DNA of 64,000 nt from Pikeienuella piscinae (GCF_011044155.1 NZ_CP049056.1:930001-994000), one strand, 5' to 3'; numbered from the stretch's first letter, positions 1 through 8,755 are shown. Notes: generated by a model not told the origin, from the letters alone. Numbers and translations: made by a program.

Positions 1-246
1 CGACTTCCGCCGGCGGCGCTTGAAGGCGATCAGCTTCGGCCCGCGGGTCTGCTCCAGCACTTCGGCGCTCACCGCGGCGCCGGCGACGCGCGGCGCGCCG
101 ACGGTCACGCCGTCCTCGCCGCCAAGCATCAGAACCTCGTCGAAGCTGACCGTGTCGCCAGCTTCCGCCGCCAGCCTCTCGACCGTCAAAACGTCGTTGG
201 CGGCGACCTTATACTGCTTGCCGCCCGTCTTTATCACCGCGAACAT
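1..246 (-). CDS. rplU: 50S ribosomal protein L21 (partial, C-terminus off the left edge)
   Basis: This encodes the N-terminal part of ribosomal protein L21, a 23S rRNA-binding protein of the large subunit. The N-terminus reads MFAVIKTGGKQYKV, the classic L21 start, and the conserved GPKLIAFKRRRR stretch follows at about residues 69-80. The ATG is at 244-246 and an AAGGA ribosome-binding site lies upstream on the minus strand. The rest of the gene, and probably rpmA, lie outside the window. The identification is secure; only the end is missing. Confidence 0.97.
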   Translation of the reverse strand, partial: MFAVIKTGGKQYKVAANDVLTVERLAAEAGDTVSFDEVLMLGGEDGVTVGAPRVAGAAVSAEVLEQTRGPKLIAFKRRRRKS

Positions 247-330
247 CGCGCGCGTTCCTTTTCTCGCATCCGCGTCCTGCGGCGGCGGTTTCCCGCGCTT
301 TCGAGCCGTTCCAGCCCGCCTCGGACAGCG

Positions 331-346
331 CGCCCCGGTCGGGGCG
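331..346. repeat. GC-rich perfect palindrome in the rplU upstream region
   Basis: CGCCCC-GGTC-GGGGCG forms a perfect 6-bp stem with a 4-base loop, about 85 bases upstream of the rplU start. No T-run follows in either direction, so it is not a textbook terminator. It could be a leader hairpin or simply a GC-rich coincidence. Confidence 0.3.
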
Positions 347-440
347 TCATAACATTAGCCGCCGGCGGCGGTTCATTCGCCCCGGCGGAGCGCGCCTTAT
401 CCCTGAATCGCCCCGACCCGTCAAGTCGCGCGGGGACGGT

Positions 441-893
441 CTATGTGCTGATCCCGGCGCGCCGCAGAGCCGCCAGAAAAAGCGCACGGTCCCCCGCGCC
501 GCTGAGGACTTCGGCCGCGAGCGCGACGTCAACCCAGATCGGCTGATGGTCTGGCTCGCTCGGCGCCGCGACTTGCCGGCCGGCGGCGCAGAGATAGATG
601 TGGCACACCTTTTCAGCTTGATAACCGTATTGCGGCAGCCATGTGAAACGTCTGTATACGCCGATCCGGCGGATCGGGCTGACACGCCAACCGGTCTCCT
701 CCATCGCCTCACGGTGGAGCGCGCGCAGCGGGCTTTCGCCCGCCTCGATCCCGCCGCCGGGCAGCGCGATTTCCTCGCCCTTGCTTTCGGTCAGCGCGAG
801 CAGCGCGCGGCGGCCGGCGAGTATGACGCCATAAGCGCCTGGCCGCATACGATAGCGAACACCCTCGCGCCGCGGGCCGCCGAACCGGCGCAT
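441..893 (-). CDS. NUDIX hydrolase
   Basis: This 150-residue protein is a NUDIX pyrophosphohydrolase, cleaving nucleoside diphosphates linked to another moiety. The NUDIX box is visible at about residues 46-68: GGGIEAGESPLRALHREAMEE, with the catalytic REAMEE glutamates. The chosen ATG at 893 gives MRRFGG and a normal small-NUDIX length; the longer in-frame extension overlaps the upstream secreted-protein gene and looks like a shadow. It lies 25 bases downstream of that gene, probably co-transcribed, and near hslO, a neighbourhood common in Rhodobacterales. The exact substrate cannot be told from sequence. Confidence 0.88.
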   Translation of the reverse strand: MRRFGGPRREGVRYRMRPGAYGVILAGRRALLALTESKGEEIALPGGGIEAGESPLRALHREAMEETGWRVSPIRRIGVYRRFTWLPQYGYQAEKVCHIYLCAAGRQVAAPSEPDHQPIWVDVALAAEVLSGAGDRALFLAALRRAGIST

Positions 894-918
894 CAGGACC
901 GCCGCGCCGGCGCCCGAC

Positions 919-1482
919 TCAAAACGCCTCCAGCCCGGCGAAGTCGATCGCCTCGAAATAGGCGATCTTGTCCTCCAGCGCGCCTTCGCCCGAAAGCTGG
1001 ACCAGCACCTTGCCGCCGACCAGCGCCATGATCTGGCCGTCACGGGCGATGAGATAGCGCTGCTTGCCGACGCGGCGCACTTCACCCTGCGCCGCCATCA
1101 TCGCGGCGTTTCCGAGCATCCCCGCCATTCCGGCGATCATCGGGCTGTCGGCGATGAGCCGGATCTCGATCCGCTCCGCGCCCTGGACGTACTCGGCCCC
1201 CGCCGTCAGGCCGCCGCCGAACATCGCGGCCGCGGCGGCGTCTGAATCGTCATCCTCGCGCGTCCAGCCGGACAAGGGCGCCGGCAGATACGCGCCCAGC
1301 CCCTCCGCCTTCTTCTGACCCAGCAGAACCGCGGCGAAGTCGATCTCGTCCTTGGCGGTGGCGAGGTCGCCGGCGCGATAGGCTTCAAGCGCGGCGGCGA
1401 TGCTGTCTTCGATCTCGTCCGCGGCGGCGAAAGGGGCGAGGCTAAGGCAGAGTGCGGCGGAGAGTGCGGGGATGCGAACCAT
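919..1482 (-). CDS. Secreted hypothetical protein
   Basis: The protein has 187 residues. An N-terminal signal peptide (MVRIPALSAALCLSLAPFAAA, cleavage near residue 21) predicts export to the periplasm. The mature part starts with an acidic, alanine-rich helical stretch (IEDSIAAALEAY) and ends with alternating beta-type segments (ERIEIRLIAD, GQIMALVGGKVLVQL). The ATG at 1482 is supported by a GGAAAGGAG ribosome-binding site; the longer reading frame upstream lacks one. I recognise no enzyme motif. It is divergent from hslO and upstream of the NUDIX gene. Function is unknown. Confidence 0.75.
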   Translation of the reverse strand: MVRIPALSAALCLSLAPFAAADEIEDSIAAALEAYRAGDLATAKDEIDFAAVLLGQKKAEGLGAYLPAPLSGWTREDDDSDAAAAAMFGGGLTAGAEYVQGAERIEIRLIADSPMIAGMAGMLGNAAMMAAQGEVRRVGKQRYLIARDGQIMALVGGKVLVQLSGEGALEDKIAYFEAIDFAGLEAF

Positions 1483-1629
1483 CGGGCGCTCCTTTCCTTC
1501 CTGATCAAGAGCATGCGTCCGCCCGCACCATCGCGGCTCCGCGCCCGGGCCGCAATCCCGCCGACGCCGGTTTGCGCCGTTTCGCAATCCGCCCTATCAG
1601 AACGCGGAGTGCACGACACCGGACCCGCC

Positions 1630-2619
1630 ATGAACGATCAGACGCCCGAAGCCCCCCATTTTCCCGGCGATGACAGCATTCTGCCGTTCCATCTGGAAAG
1701 AGCGGGCATGCGCGGCCGCGTCGCGCGTCTGGACCGGACGTTGGACGCGATTCTCGGCACGCACGCCTATCCGGCGCCCGTCGCGGCGCTGGTTTCGGAG
1801 GCGGTGCTCCTGAGCGCGCTTATCGGTCAGGCGATGAAACTTCGCTGGCGGCTTTCGCTCCAGGTTCGGGGCGAGGGGGCGATCCGGCTGATCGCGACCG
1901 ACTATTTCGCCCCGGCGCGCGAAGGCGAGCCGGCGCGAATCCGCGCCTACGCCAGTTTCGACGGCGATGCGATCGACGCAACCGCCGCGCCCTTTCCACA
2001 GCTCGGCGCCGGCGTCGTCGGCGTGACGATTGACCAGGGGCCGGACATGGCGCCCTATCAGGGCGTCACGCCGCTGACCGGCGACGCGCTATCGGCGGCG
2101 CTGGAGGTCTATTTCGCACAATCCGAGCAACTCGCGACGCGCTTCAGCATCGAGACCGCGCTGTCGGAAACGCCCGGCGCCGCGCCCGCGTGGCGCGGCG
2201 GCGGCGTGATGATCCAACAATTGCCAGGCGCGGGCGGCGCCGCTCCCGACGCGCCATCGGGCGAGGACGGGCTGATGAGCGCCGAAGACGTCGTCGGGCT
2301 GGAGGGGCGCGAAGATGACTGGAAGCGGGTCGCAATGCTGCTCGCCACGGTGGAGACGCATGAACTGGTCGGCCCGCTGGTGGCGGCGGATCAACTTCTC
2401 GTCCGGCTCTTTCACGAAGAGCGCCCGCGGGTCTGGCCGGCGCAGCCGGTGCGCTTCGGCTGCACCTGCTCGGCCGCGCGGGTTGAGGCCGCGTTGGCGC
2501 AATACCCGGCGGAGGACATCGCCGAGATGATCGAAGCGGATGGCCTTATCGCCGCCGACTGCCAGTTCTGCGGCGCCTCCTATCGGCTCGACCCGGCGTC
2601 TCTCTCCTCCGGGGACTGA
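1630..2619 (+). CDS. hslO: Redox-regulated molecular chaperone Hsp33
   Basis: The product (329 residues) is the cytosolic holdase Hsp33, which oxidative stress activates by disulfide formation and zinc release. The C-terminal redox switch is present as C278-x-C280 and C311-x2-C314, the family pattern CxC...CxxC. The N-terminal half contains the usual LxxALxxHxYPxPV-like segment around residues 35-55. The ATG at 1630 gives a normal-length protein with an acidic N-terminus; an earlier in-frame ATG would add an unlikely arginine-rich stretch. It runs divergent from the secreted-protein/NUDIX pair and convergent with threonine aldolase. Confidence 0.95.
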   Translation: MNDQTPEAPHFPGDDSILPFHLERAGMRGRVARLDRTLDAILGTHAYPAPVAALVSEAVLLSALIGQAMKLRWRLSLQVRGEGAIRLIATDYFAPAREGEPARIRAYASFDGDAIDATAAPFPQLGAGVVGVTIDQGPDMAPYQGVTPLTGDALSAALEVYFAQSEQLATRFSIETALSETPGAAPAWRGGGVMIQQLPGAGGAAPDAPSGEDGLMSAEDVVGLEGREDDWKRVAMLLATVETHELVGPLVAADQLLVRLFHEERPRVWPAQPVRFGCTCSAARVEAALAQYPAEDIAEMIEADGLIAADCQFCGASYRLDPASLSSGD

Positions 2620-2633
2620 GGGGGCGATGGCGC

Positions 2634-2650
2634 GGACGCCAACGGCGTCC
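2634..2650. terminator. Candidate bidirectional hairpin between hslO and threonine aldolase
   Basis: GGACGCC-AAC-GGCGTCC is a perfect 7-bp stem with a 3-base loop. It lies 14 bases after the hslO stop and in the 60-base gap between two convergent genes, where a terminator is expected. No U-tract follows, so this is only a candidate. Confidence 0.4.
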
Positions 2651-2679
2651 ACATCCTCGCCGGTCTGATCGAGAACCCC

Positions 2680-3717
2680 CTACCCTGCGCGACACGCGGC
2701 GAGCAACGCATCCACCTCGTCCGCGCCCGTCGCGTGGGAGCAGACCAGCCGGACCGTGACATGGTCGGGCCCCGCGTCGCCCGCCCAATTGTGATAAGCG
2801 GCGCCCTTCGCCCGCGCCGCTTCATGCGCCGCGCGGGGCAGTTCCGCGAAGACAAGGTTCGCTTCGACCGGATGAAGAATGCGAACCCCCGGCAGGGCGG
2901 AGAGCCCGGCGGCCAGATCGGCCGCCATGCGGTTGGCGTGCTCGGCCAGACGAAGCCAGCGGTCTTCCTCCAGCAGCGCCGCGACCTGCGCCGCGACGAA
3001 GCGCATCTTCGAAAATAGATGCCCGGCGCGTTTGCGCCTGAGTTCGAACTCCCAGGCGAGCCGGTCGTCGAAGATCACAACCGCCTCCGCCGCCAGGGCG
3101 CCGTTCTTGGTGAAGCCGAGACAGAGGATATCCACGCCGGCCTCGTGGCTCATCTCGGCCGGGCTTGCGCCGGTCGCCGCCAACGCGTTGGCGAAACGGG
3201 TGCCGTCGAGATGGACTGAAGCGCCGGCGGCCTTCGCGGCGCCGGCCAGCGCGCGGAGATCCGCCGCCGAATAGACGGTCCCGGCCTCCGTCGCCTGGGT
3301 GAGCGAGAGCGCGCCCTTCTGAACGTGATGAACCGCGCCGCCGGTCGCGCCGATGGCGGCGTCGAGCGCGGCGGGCGCGATCCGTCCGTCGCCGCCGGCC
3401 AGCTTCACGAGCTTCGCACCCCCGGTGAAGAACTCGGGCGCGCCGCATTCATCCTCCTCGACATGGGCGTGGTCGTGGCACCAGATCGCCCCCCAGGGCG
3501 GCGTCAGCGTGGCCAGGGCGAGCGCATTCGCCGCCGTCCCGGTGGCGACGAAATGAACCGCCGCGTCGGGCGCGCCGAGAACCTCGCGCACCAGTCCGCG
3601 CGCCCGTTCGGTCACGGCGTCGGCGCCATACGCCATCGCCGGCCCCTCATCGGCCCGCGCCATCGCCTCTATCACGCCAGGCGCGGCGCCTGCCGCGTTG
3701 TCGGAAGTGAACCACAT
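2680..3717 (-). CDS. ltaE: Low-specificity L-threonine aldolase-like PLP enzyme
   Basis: This 345-residue fold-type I PLP enzyme resembles beta-eliminating lyases/threonine aldolases, which split threonine or allo-threonine to glycine and acetaldehyde. Family motifs are visible: FVATGTAANALAL near the PLP phosphate site, HLDGTRFANAL carrying the conserved aspartate, and CLGFTKNGALAAEAV, whose lysine would hold the PLP Schiff base. The ATG at 3717 shares one base with the stop of the upstream YcgN-family gene (TGATG), indicating translational coupling. An earlier start would run inside that gene. Whether threonine is the physiological substrate is inferred from the family. Confidence 0.88.
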   Translation of the reverse strand: MWFTSDNAAGAAPGVIEAMARADEGPAMAYGADAVTERARGLVREVLGAPDAAVHFVATGTAANALALATLTPPWGAIWCHDHAHVEEDECGAPEFFTGGAKLVKLAGGDGRIAPAALDAAIGATGGAVHHVQKGALSLTQATEAGTVYSAADLRALAGAAKAAGASVHLDGTRFANALAATGASPAEMSHEAGVDILCLGFTKNGALAAEAVVIFDDRLAWEFELRRKRAGHLFSKMRFVAAQVAALLEEDRWLRLAEHANRMAADLAAGLSALPGVRILHPVEANLVFAELPRAAHEAARAKGAAYHNWAGDAGPDHVTVRLVCSHATGADEVDALLAACRAG

Positions 3718-4190
3718 CAGATCATGCCCTCGATTATCCGGTCTTCGTAGTCGTCCTCGTCCACCTCCCATTCGGGAACGGTGCGGCCGTGGACGGAGAT
3801 TCCGGCTTCCCGCACCGTCTCGCGACTGCCGGAGACAAGGTAATGCCATTCGGGAAGATCGCCGCCCTCCGCCAGCACCCGATAGGCGCAGGTTTTCGGC
3901 ATCCAGTCCTTGTCGCTCGCGATGGTTTCGGGCGAGAGCCGCACGCAGCCCTTCACCAGTTGGAACCGCAGCGCATAATTGCCGCAGCGGCAGGTCCCAT
4001 CGTCGAAAAGCCGGCAGGCGACGTCGGTATAGGCGATCTCGCCAGTGTCCTCATCCTCGAGCTTGAGTAGACAGCAGCGCCCGCAACCGTCGCAGAGCGC
4101 CTCCCATTCCTCGCGGCTGAGATCGTCGAGCGGGCGGTCGCGCCAGAAACCAGGACGAAGCGCGGCGGCGCCCTCCTCTTTTCTCACCAT
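3717..4190 (-). CDS. YcgN/UPF0260 cysteine-cluster protein
   Basis: The product (157 residues) belongs to the YcgN family of small cysteine-rich proteins. Its cysteine array is CDGCGRCC near residue 33, followed by CRLF, CRCGNY, GCVRL and TCAYR, the pattern thought to bind a zinc ion or Fe-S cluster. The sequence PEWHYLVSGS is also typical of the family. The biological role is not established. The ATG at 4190 (MVRKEEG) gives the usual length; the much longer open frame upstream is antisense to the thioredoxin gene and is rejected. It is coupled to threonine aldolase by a one-base overlap. Confidence 0.85.
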   Translation of the reverse strand: MVRKEEGAAALRPGFWRDRPLDDLSREEWEALCDGCGRCCLLKLEDEDTGEIAYTDVACRLFDDGTCRCGNYALRFQLVKGCVRLSPETIASDKDWMPKTCAYRVLAEGGDLPEWHYLVSGSRETVREAGISVHGRTVPEWEVDEDDYEDRIIEGMI

Positions 4191-4268
4191 GCCGTGACCC
4201 CGTCCGCGCCGCATCGCCATCGCGGCGCAAGGGGCCATATAATGACGCCCGAGACAAGAGATGGAACC

Positions 4269-4877
4269 ATGATGCGCATTTTCCTGATCACGATCGGGCT
4301 CGGTGTATTCCTCGTCGCCGGTCAGACCCTGCTTGGCCATTTCGGACCGCCGGAGGGCGGGCGCTTCGACGAAAAGGTCGTCCGCATCACCCGCGAGGCC
4401 CCCGCGCCGGAAACCGAGATCCGCATCGCCGGCGGCGGCGTCACGTCGCTCGCCGCGTGGCGCGGCGAGGTCGCCGTGGTGACGTTCTGGGCGACCTGGT
4501 GCTCCATTTGCGTCAAGGAGATGCCGGAGTTGCAGGCGCTCGCGGAACGCTACCGTGGCCGCGGGCTTTCGGTGCTGACCGTCTCGGTCGATGAAGCGCC
4601 CGCGGAAAAGCTGGTGCTGGACTTTCTGGAGGGACGAGGCTTCGACCTTCTGCCGCCGCTGATCGATATCGATCACGCACTCGCCCGTCGGGTCGGGATG
4701 CGCGGCACGCCGACAACGGTGATCGTCGATCGTTTCGGCCAGATCGTCGCGGCGTTCGAAGGGCGCGCGCCCTGGGCCGACGACGCGACGCATGAATATC
4801 TCGAAGCGCTGATCGGGGTGCAAAACGCGCGCGAGTCACGCCTGCTCTTGTCATCACCGGCCTCTGCGGGCAGTTAA
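4269..4877 (+). CDS. TlpA-like membrane-anchored thioredoxin-fold protein
   Basis: A 202-residue thiol-disulfide oxidoreductase, anchored by one N-terminal helix (about residues 3-23) with the thioredoxin domain in the periplasm. The active site is W-C78-S-I-C81 in FWATWCSICVKEM, and the cis-proline segment GTPTTVIVD follows, as in TlpA/ResA. Such proteins reduce periplasmic disulfides, for example during cytochrome c or copper-site maturation. Starts at 4269 and 4272 are adjacent in-frame ATGs. It is divergent from the YcgN gene and stands alone; given the many c-type hemes encoded later in the window, a maturation role is possible but unproven. Confidence 0.85.
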   Translation: MMRIFLITIGLGVFLVAGQTLLGHFGPPEGGRFDEKVVRITREAPAPETEIRIAGGGVTSLAAWRGEVAVVTFWATWCSICVKEMPELQALAERYRGRGLSVLTVSVDEAPAEKLVLDFLEGRGFDLLPPLIDIDHALARRVGMRGTPTTVIVDRFGQIVAAFEGRAPWADDATHEYLEALIGVQNARESRLLLSSPASAGS

Positions 4878-4919
4878 CGTCACGAGCGCCGACCCCGCGC
4901 GCCGAGATGAGGAGCCGCC

Positions 4920-5753
4920 GTGGACGTCGAAACAGTCAAAACCATCTTCGAAACCCATTGGCGCAAGGGCTGGGGGTCGGTCTCCGTCCAGGAGGCGATG
5001 TTCATACAGGAGGTCATCGCCGCCGACCGACCGAAAGCCTTCGTCGAGATCGGCGCCGCTTCCGGCATTTCCGGCGGCCTGATCTGCCGAATGCTGGCCG
5101 AAAACGGGGGCGAGAATTTCACCACCTACGATCTTTCCCACAAGTTCTTCGGTGATCTGAGCAAACCGGCCGGCTACCTGATCGACGAGATCTATCCGGG
5201 CGGCCCGATCACGGTGGAGCGGCGTTTCGGATTCACCGCGCTCGACATCATCGACCACGGCGCGAGCTACGAGATGGCCTTCGTCGACGGCAATCACAAG
5301 CATCCCTGGCCGCTGATCGACACGCTCTTCCTGTCGGAGGTCCTCGGCGGATCGCGAAAGATCATCCACCACGATCTGCGGCTCTATCGGCTGCAGCCGC
5401 GCCCGATCGGCATCGGCCCGAAATATCTTTTCGACCAGTTCCCGGAGGCGCGCCGCAGGGCTTCCACCGCGAACCGGGGCAACATCTTTCATATCGACCT
5501 GACGATGAAGACGGCCGCCCTCGCCGAGATCGCCGAAGCGGCGATCCATCTGCCGTGGACGCTGTCCGAGCCGCTCGACGCAGAGCAGATGGAGCGGATC
5601 CGGGCGCTGATCGAACGGGTCTATGGCGCGCAGCTCCTCGCCGCGTTCGACAAGGCGGCAGAACGCTACAACTTCACCGCGCCCGCCTATCGGCCGGCGC
5701 GCGCCGCGGCTGCGCCCCGCAAGCGGGCTTTCGGATTGTTTCGCGGACGCTGA
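4920..5753 (+). CDS. Class I SAM-dependent methyltransferase-like protein
   Basis: The product (277 residues) has a Rossmann-type methyltransferase core: FVEIGAASGISGG around residues 41-53 matches motif I (E/DxGxxxG), and MAFVDGNHKHPW near residue 119 resembles the acidic motif of the Methyltransf_24 group. The start is GTG at 4920, preceded by GAGGAG. The C-terminus is basic and alanine-rich (RAAAAPRKRAF). The substrate is unknown. It is convergent with modC, ending eight bases before it. Confidence 0.7.
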   Translation: MDVETVKTIFETHWRKGWGSVSVQEAMFIQEVIAADRPKAFVEIGAASGISGGLICRMLAENGGENFTTYDLSHKFFGDLSKPAGYLIDEIYPGGPITVERRFGFTALDIIDHGASYEMAFVDGNHKHPWPLIDTLFLSEVLGGSRKIIHHDLRLYRLQPRPIGIGPKYLFDQFPEARRRASTANRGNIFHIDLTMKTAALAEIAEAAIHLPWTLSEPLDAEQMERIRALIERVYGAQLLAAFDKAAERYNFTAPAYRPARAAAAPRKRAFGLFRGR

Positions 5754-5760
5754 GGCGGGG

Positions 5761-6846
5761 TCACCCCGGGCCGATCTCCGCGCGCGTCACCGCGACGGAT
5801 TTCACCACCGCCGAACAGGATGCGCCGGGCGCGAGGCCGAGCGCGCCAAGCGAGCGCTGCGTGACACGCGCCAGCATTCGCTGATCGCCGACGCGAAGCG
5901 CGACCATGGCGCCGGGGCCTGCGCCGAAATGCACATCCTCCACCACGGCCGGGAGAACATTCAGCGCGGACAGCCGCGAGACCGGCCCCACCGCAAGGAT
6001 CACGTCATCCGCCCGGACCCGGAAACGGATCGTCGCGCCGACCGACGCCGCGACGCCCGGCAGAAAGACCCGCGCCCCGCCGAGCGCAAGTTCCGTCAGC
6101 CCGTCATCGTGATGCGCCGCCACCGTTCCTGCGAGCACGGCTCCGGCGAGAGACGGGCCGATCACAGGCGCGAAGCCGGGATCGGCGAGCATGTCGTCAA
6201 GCGGGCCGGCGCGGATCACGCCGCCATCCTTCATCACCACGATATCGGAAGCGAGCCGCGCCACCTCAGCAAGTGAATGGCTGACGAAGACGATCGGCGT
6301 CTTCGCCGCCCCCCTCAGCGCCTCGAGATAAGGCATCACCTCCTCTTTCCGGCTTTCATCCAGCGCTGAAAGCGGCTCGTCCAGCAGCAGAAGTCGCGGC
6401 GCCGTCAGCAGCGCCCGGCCGATCGCCACGCGCTGACGCTCTCCACCCGAAAGCCCGGGCGTCGGCCGCCCGAGAAGCGGGCCGAGATCCAGCGCGCCGA
6501 CCACGTCGTCGAAGTCGGGCCGGCGCCCAGCCCGCCGCGCGCGCCGCGCGGCATAGTCGAGATTGCCCCTGACCGTCAGATTCGGAAAAAGCCGCGCGTC
6601 CTGAAAGACGTAACCGACGCCGCGCCGGTGGCTGGGAAGCATCCGCCGGCCCGTCTGCCAAGGCTCCCTTTCGAAGATCACGCGGCCCGTCGCCCCCTTC
6701 TCCAGCCCGGCGATGACCCGCAACACCGTAGTCTTGCCGCAGCCCGAAGGACCGAAAAGCGCGGTGACCCCGGCGCCCGCGATCTCCGCCCGGAATTCGA
6801 GCGCGAACCCCGGATGAGAGACGCGAATGTCGAGCGAGAGCGCCAT
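5761..6846 (-). CDS. modC: Molybdate ABC transporter ATP-binding protein
   Basis: The 361-residue cytoplasmic ATPase of the high-affinity molybdate importer. It has a complete nucleotide-binding domain: Walker A GPSGCGKTT at about residue 33, signature LSGGERQRVAIGRAL, Walker B LLLLDEPLSALD and the H-loop VSHSL. The C-terminal third (from about residue 290) is a TOBE/Mop domain (LSALNVLPAVVEDV), typical of ModC. It starts one base after modB ends and is the last gene of modABC. Tungstate could also be carried. Confidence 0.95.
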   Translation of the reverse strand: MALSLDIRVSHPGFALEFRAEIAGAGVTALFGPSGCGKTTVLRVIAGLEKGATGRVIFEREPWQTGRRMLPSHRRGVGYVFQDARLFPNLTVRGNLDYAARRARRAGRRPDFDDVVGALDLGPLLGRPTPGLSGGERQRVAIGRALLTAPRLLLLDEPLSALDESRKEEVMPYLEALRGAAKTPIVFVSHSLAEVARLASDIVVMKDGGVIRAGPLDDMLADPGFAPVIGPSLAGAVLAGTVAAHHDDGLTELALGGARVFLPGVAASVGATIRFRVRADDVILAVGPVSRLSALNVLPAVVEDVHFGAGPGAMVALRVGDQRMLARVTQRSLGALGLAPGASCSAVVKSVAVTRAEIGPG

Positions 6847-6847
6847 C

Positions 6848-7525
6848 TCAGAGCACCCGCATCGGGTAGCGGCGGTTCACGCTGTAGACGAGAAGCAGGA
6901 CGAGAAAGGAGAAAACCAGCAACCCGGCGGAGAGCGCATGCGCCGCCGCGTAGTCGATGACCTCCACGCGCTCGTAGATCTGGATGGAGATCACCTTGGT
7001 CTGGCCGGGAATCGACCCGCCGACCATCAGGACGACGCCGAATTCGCCGATCGTGTGCGCGAATGTCAGCACCGAAGCGGTCAGGAATCCGCGCGCCGCC
7101 ATCGGCGCCGCGACGGTGAAGAACGCGTCGCGCGGGCTGGCGCCAAGAGTCGCCGCCGCCTCCAGCGGCGCGCGGCCGATCGCCTCGAACGCGCCCTGCA
7201 GCGGCTGAATCATGAAAGGGGCCGAATAGACGACCGAAGCGATGACGACACCGGTGAAGGAAAAGACCAGCGTATCGCCCGTCGCATTCAACCAGAATCC
7301 GCCGAACGCCGAATTCGGGCTCAGGAGCAGGAGGAAATAGAAGCCCATCACGGTCGGCGGCAGAACCAGAGGCAAAGCGGTCACCGCCTCCAGCGCCGGC
7401 TTCAGGCGCGATCTCGTGTGCGCCAGCCACCAGGCGAAGGGCGCACCGAGCGCCAGCAGCACGACGGTGACGACGGCCGCCAGCCGCAGCGTCAGGAAGA
7501 GCGGACCCAGATCCGGCGCGCTCAT
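6848..7525 (-). CDS. modB: Molybdate ABC transporter permease
   Basis: This 225-residue inner-membrane permease has about five to six hydrophobic segments and the ModB EAA-type loop EAAATLGASPRDAFFTVAAP that contacts ModC. The N-terminus LFLTLRLAAVVTVVLLALGAPFAWWLA is the usual ModB first helix. It lies three bases after modA and one base before modC, so the three are one operon. Confidence 0.95.
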   Translation of the reverse strand: MSAPDLGPLFLTLRLAAVVTVVLLALGAPFAWWLAHTRSRLKPALEAVTALPLVLPPTVMGFYFLLLLSPNSAFGGFWLNATGDTLVFSFTGVVIASVVYSAPFMIQPLQGAFEAIGRAPLEAAATLGASPRDAFFTVAAPMAARGFLTASVLTFAHTIGEFGVVLMVGGSIPGQTKVISIQIYERVEVIDYAAAHALSAGLLVFSFLVLLLVYSVNRRYPMRVL

Positions 7526-7528
7526 CGG

Positions 7529-8308
7529 CTATTCCACGCCGTAGCCGAAGGCGGCGGTGATGGCGCGCGCAGTCTCGCCGCCGAGAAAGGCGAGAAAGGC
7601 CTTCGCCGTCTCGTCCTCGGCGCCGGGAAGGAGCAGAACCGCGTCCTGCCGGATCGGCGCGTAGGCCCCCTTCGGGACCCGAATCAGCGAACCTTGCGGC
7701 GGGGCGCCCGGTGGGCGAACGGCCGAAAGCGCCACGAAACCGACCGCGGCCGCGCCGCTTTCTACCAAGGCGAAGGTCTGGCCGATATTCTCTCCCATCA
7801 CGATCTTCGGCCGCACGCCCTCCCAGAGCCCCAGCGCGGTCAACGCCTCCCGCGCCGCCGCGCCATAGGGCGCCAGGTCAGGATTGGCGATGGCGACATG
7901 CCTGACCGACGGGTCGTTCAACGCCGCCGCAAGCCCGTCGCCAAAGCGCCCCTCATCCGCACTCCAGAGCACAAGCTGACCGAACGCATAGGTGAAACGG
8001 GAGCCCTTCGCGGCCAGGCCCTCCGCCTCCAGCCGCTCCGGAGTCGCGGCGTCAGCCGAAAGCATGACGGCGAAGGGTGCGCCGGCGCGGATCTGCGCGT
8101 AAAGTTTGCCGGTCGAACCCGTGGTCAGCTTCACCTCTTCCCCGGTTTTCTCAGTGAAGGCGGCCGCGATGCGCTCCGCCGCGATCGTGTAATTCGCGGC
8201 GACCGCGACCACCGGCGGCTCGGCTGTCGCCTCACCCGGCGCGCCCATCGCGAATACGATGGCGATAGACGCGGCGGCGAGCGTCCGGCGGCGGGCTGCG
8301 AAAATCAT
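7529..8308 (-). CDS. modA: Molybdate-binding periplasmic protein
   Basis: The 259-residue solute-binding subunit of the molybdate importer. The signal peptide spans roughly residues 1-29 (ending GEATA). The mature protein begins VVAVAANYTIAAERIAAAF and has the ligand-contact segment TTGSTGKLYAQI, characteristic of ModA. The start ATG at 8308 gives MIFAARRR; the longer frame would run across the inverted repeat at 8324-8345 and is rejected. It is the first gene of modABC. Confidence 0.95.
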   Translation of the reverse strand: MIFAARRRTLAAASIAIVFAMGAPGEATAEPPVVAVAANYTIAAERIAAAFTEKTGEEVKLTTGSTGKLYAQIRAGAPFAVMLSADAATPERLEAEGLAAKGSRFTYAFGQLVLWSADEGRFGDGLAAALNDPSVRHVAIANPDLAPYGAAAREALTALGLWEGVRPKIVMGENIGQTFALVESGAAAVGFVALSAVRPPGAPPQGSLIRVPKGAYAPIRQDAVLLLPGAEDETAKAFLAFLGGETARAITAAFGYGVE

Positions 8309-8323
8309 GGGCGTCCTTACGTC

Positions 8324-8345
8324 GATATGTACGGCAAGACATATC
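8324..8345. promoter_or_regulatory. Putative ModE-type operator (Mo-box) upstream of modABC
   Basis: The site is GATATGT, eight bases, ACATATC: an exact 7-bp inverted repeat, AT-rich in otherwise very GC-rich DNA. It lies 15 bases upstream of the modA ATG and between modE and modA. ModE boxes are palindromes of TATATA-like half-sites separated by 6-8 bases, so position and shape both fit. Repression of modABC when molybdate is plentiful would follow; the binding is inferred. Confidence 0.65.
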
Positions 8346-8371
8346 ACTGCACCGCCTTTATCCGGCAAGCG

Positions 8372-8683
8372 CTATTTCCCTTCGGGAATATCCTTCAGCA
8401 TCGCGGCGAGCGTCCGAATCTCTGGCGCGGCCGCGTCGGCGAACCGCGCCGCGATACGCCGATAGGCCGCGAGCACGCGCTCCCCCTCCGGCGTGAGCAC
8501 CGCGCCGCCGCCTTTCGGACCGCCGCGCGTGCTCTCGACCAGCGGCGCGCAGAATATCGCGTTCATCGTCTCAACCAGCAGCCAGGCGCGCTTGTAGCTC
8601 ATGCCCATGCGCCGCCCGGCGGCGGAGATCGAGCCGGTTTCGGCGATCAGTTCCAATAGGTCCGCTTTGCCGGGCCCCAGCAT
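8372..8683 (-). CDS. ModE-type winged-helix molybdenum regulator (no Mop domains)
   Basis: The ModE/LysR-type DNA-binding domain is clear in LELIAETGSISAAGRRMGMSYKRAWLLVETMN, which is the helix-turn-helix. The product (103 residues) has no C-terminal molybdate-binding Mop domains, so how it would sense molybdate is unclear. The first in-frame ATG is at 8683, but the homologous N-terminal strand ELRFRIVFGPG lies upstream of it in the same open frame, up to a stop at 8756-8758. No ATG, GTG or TTG is available there; a CTG at 8750-8752 with GGGAGGA upstream may be the true start. It lies just ahead of modABC. Confidence 0.82.
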   Translation of the reverse strand: MLGPGKADLLELIAETGSISAAGRRMGMSYKRAWLLVETMNAIFCAPLVESTRGGPKGGGAVLTPEGERVLAAYRRIAARFADAAAPEIRTLAAMLKDIPEGK

Positions 8684-8755
8684 GGCCCCCGGTCCGAAGA
8701 CGATGCGAAAGCGCAGCTCCGCCGGATTCGAGTGTTCGGCTTCCGGCGCCAGGTC

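Noticed and set aside
6827-8659. A 610-codon plus-strand open frame
   Set aside because: It is antisense to modABC and has an arginine/histidine-rich composition typical of GC-rich shadow frames.
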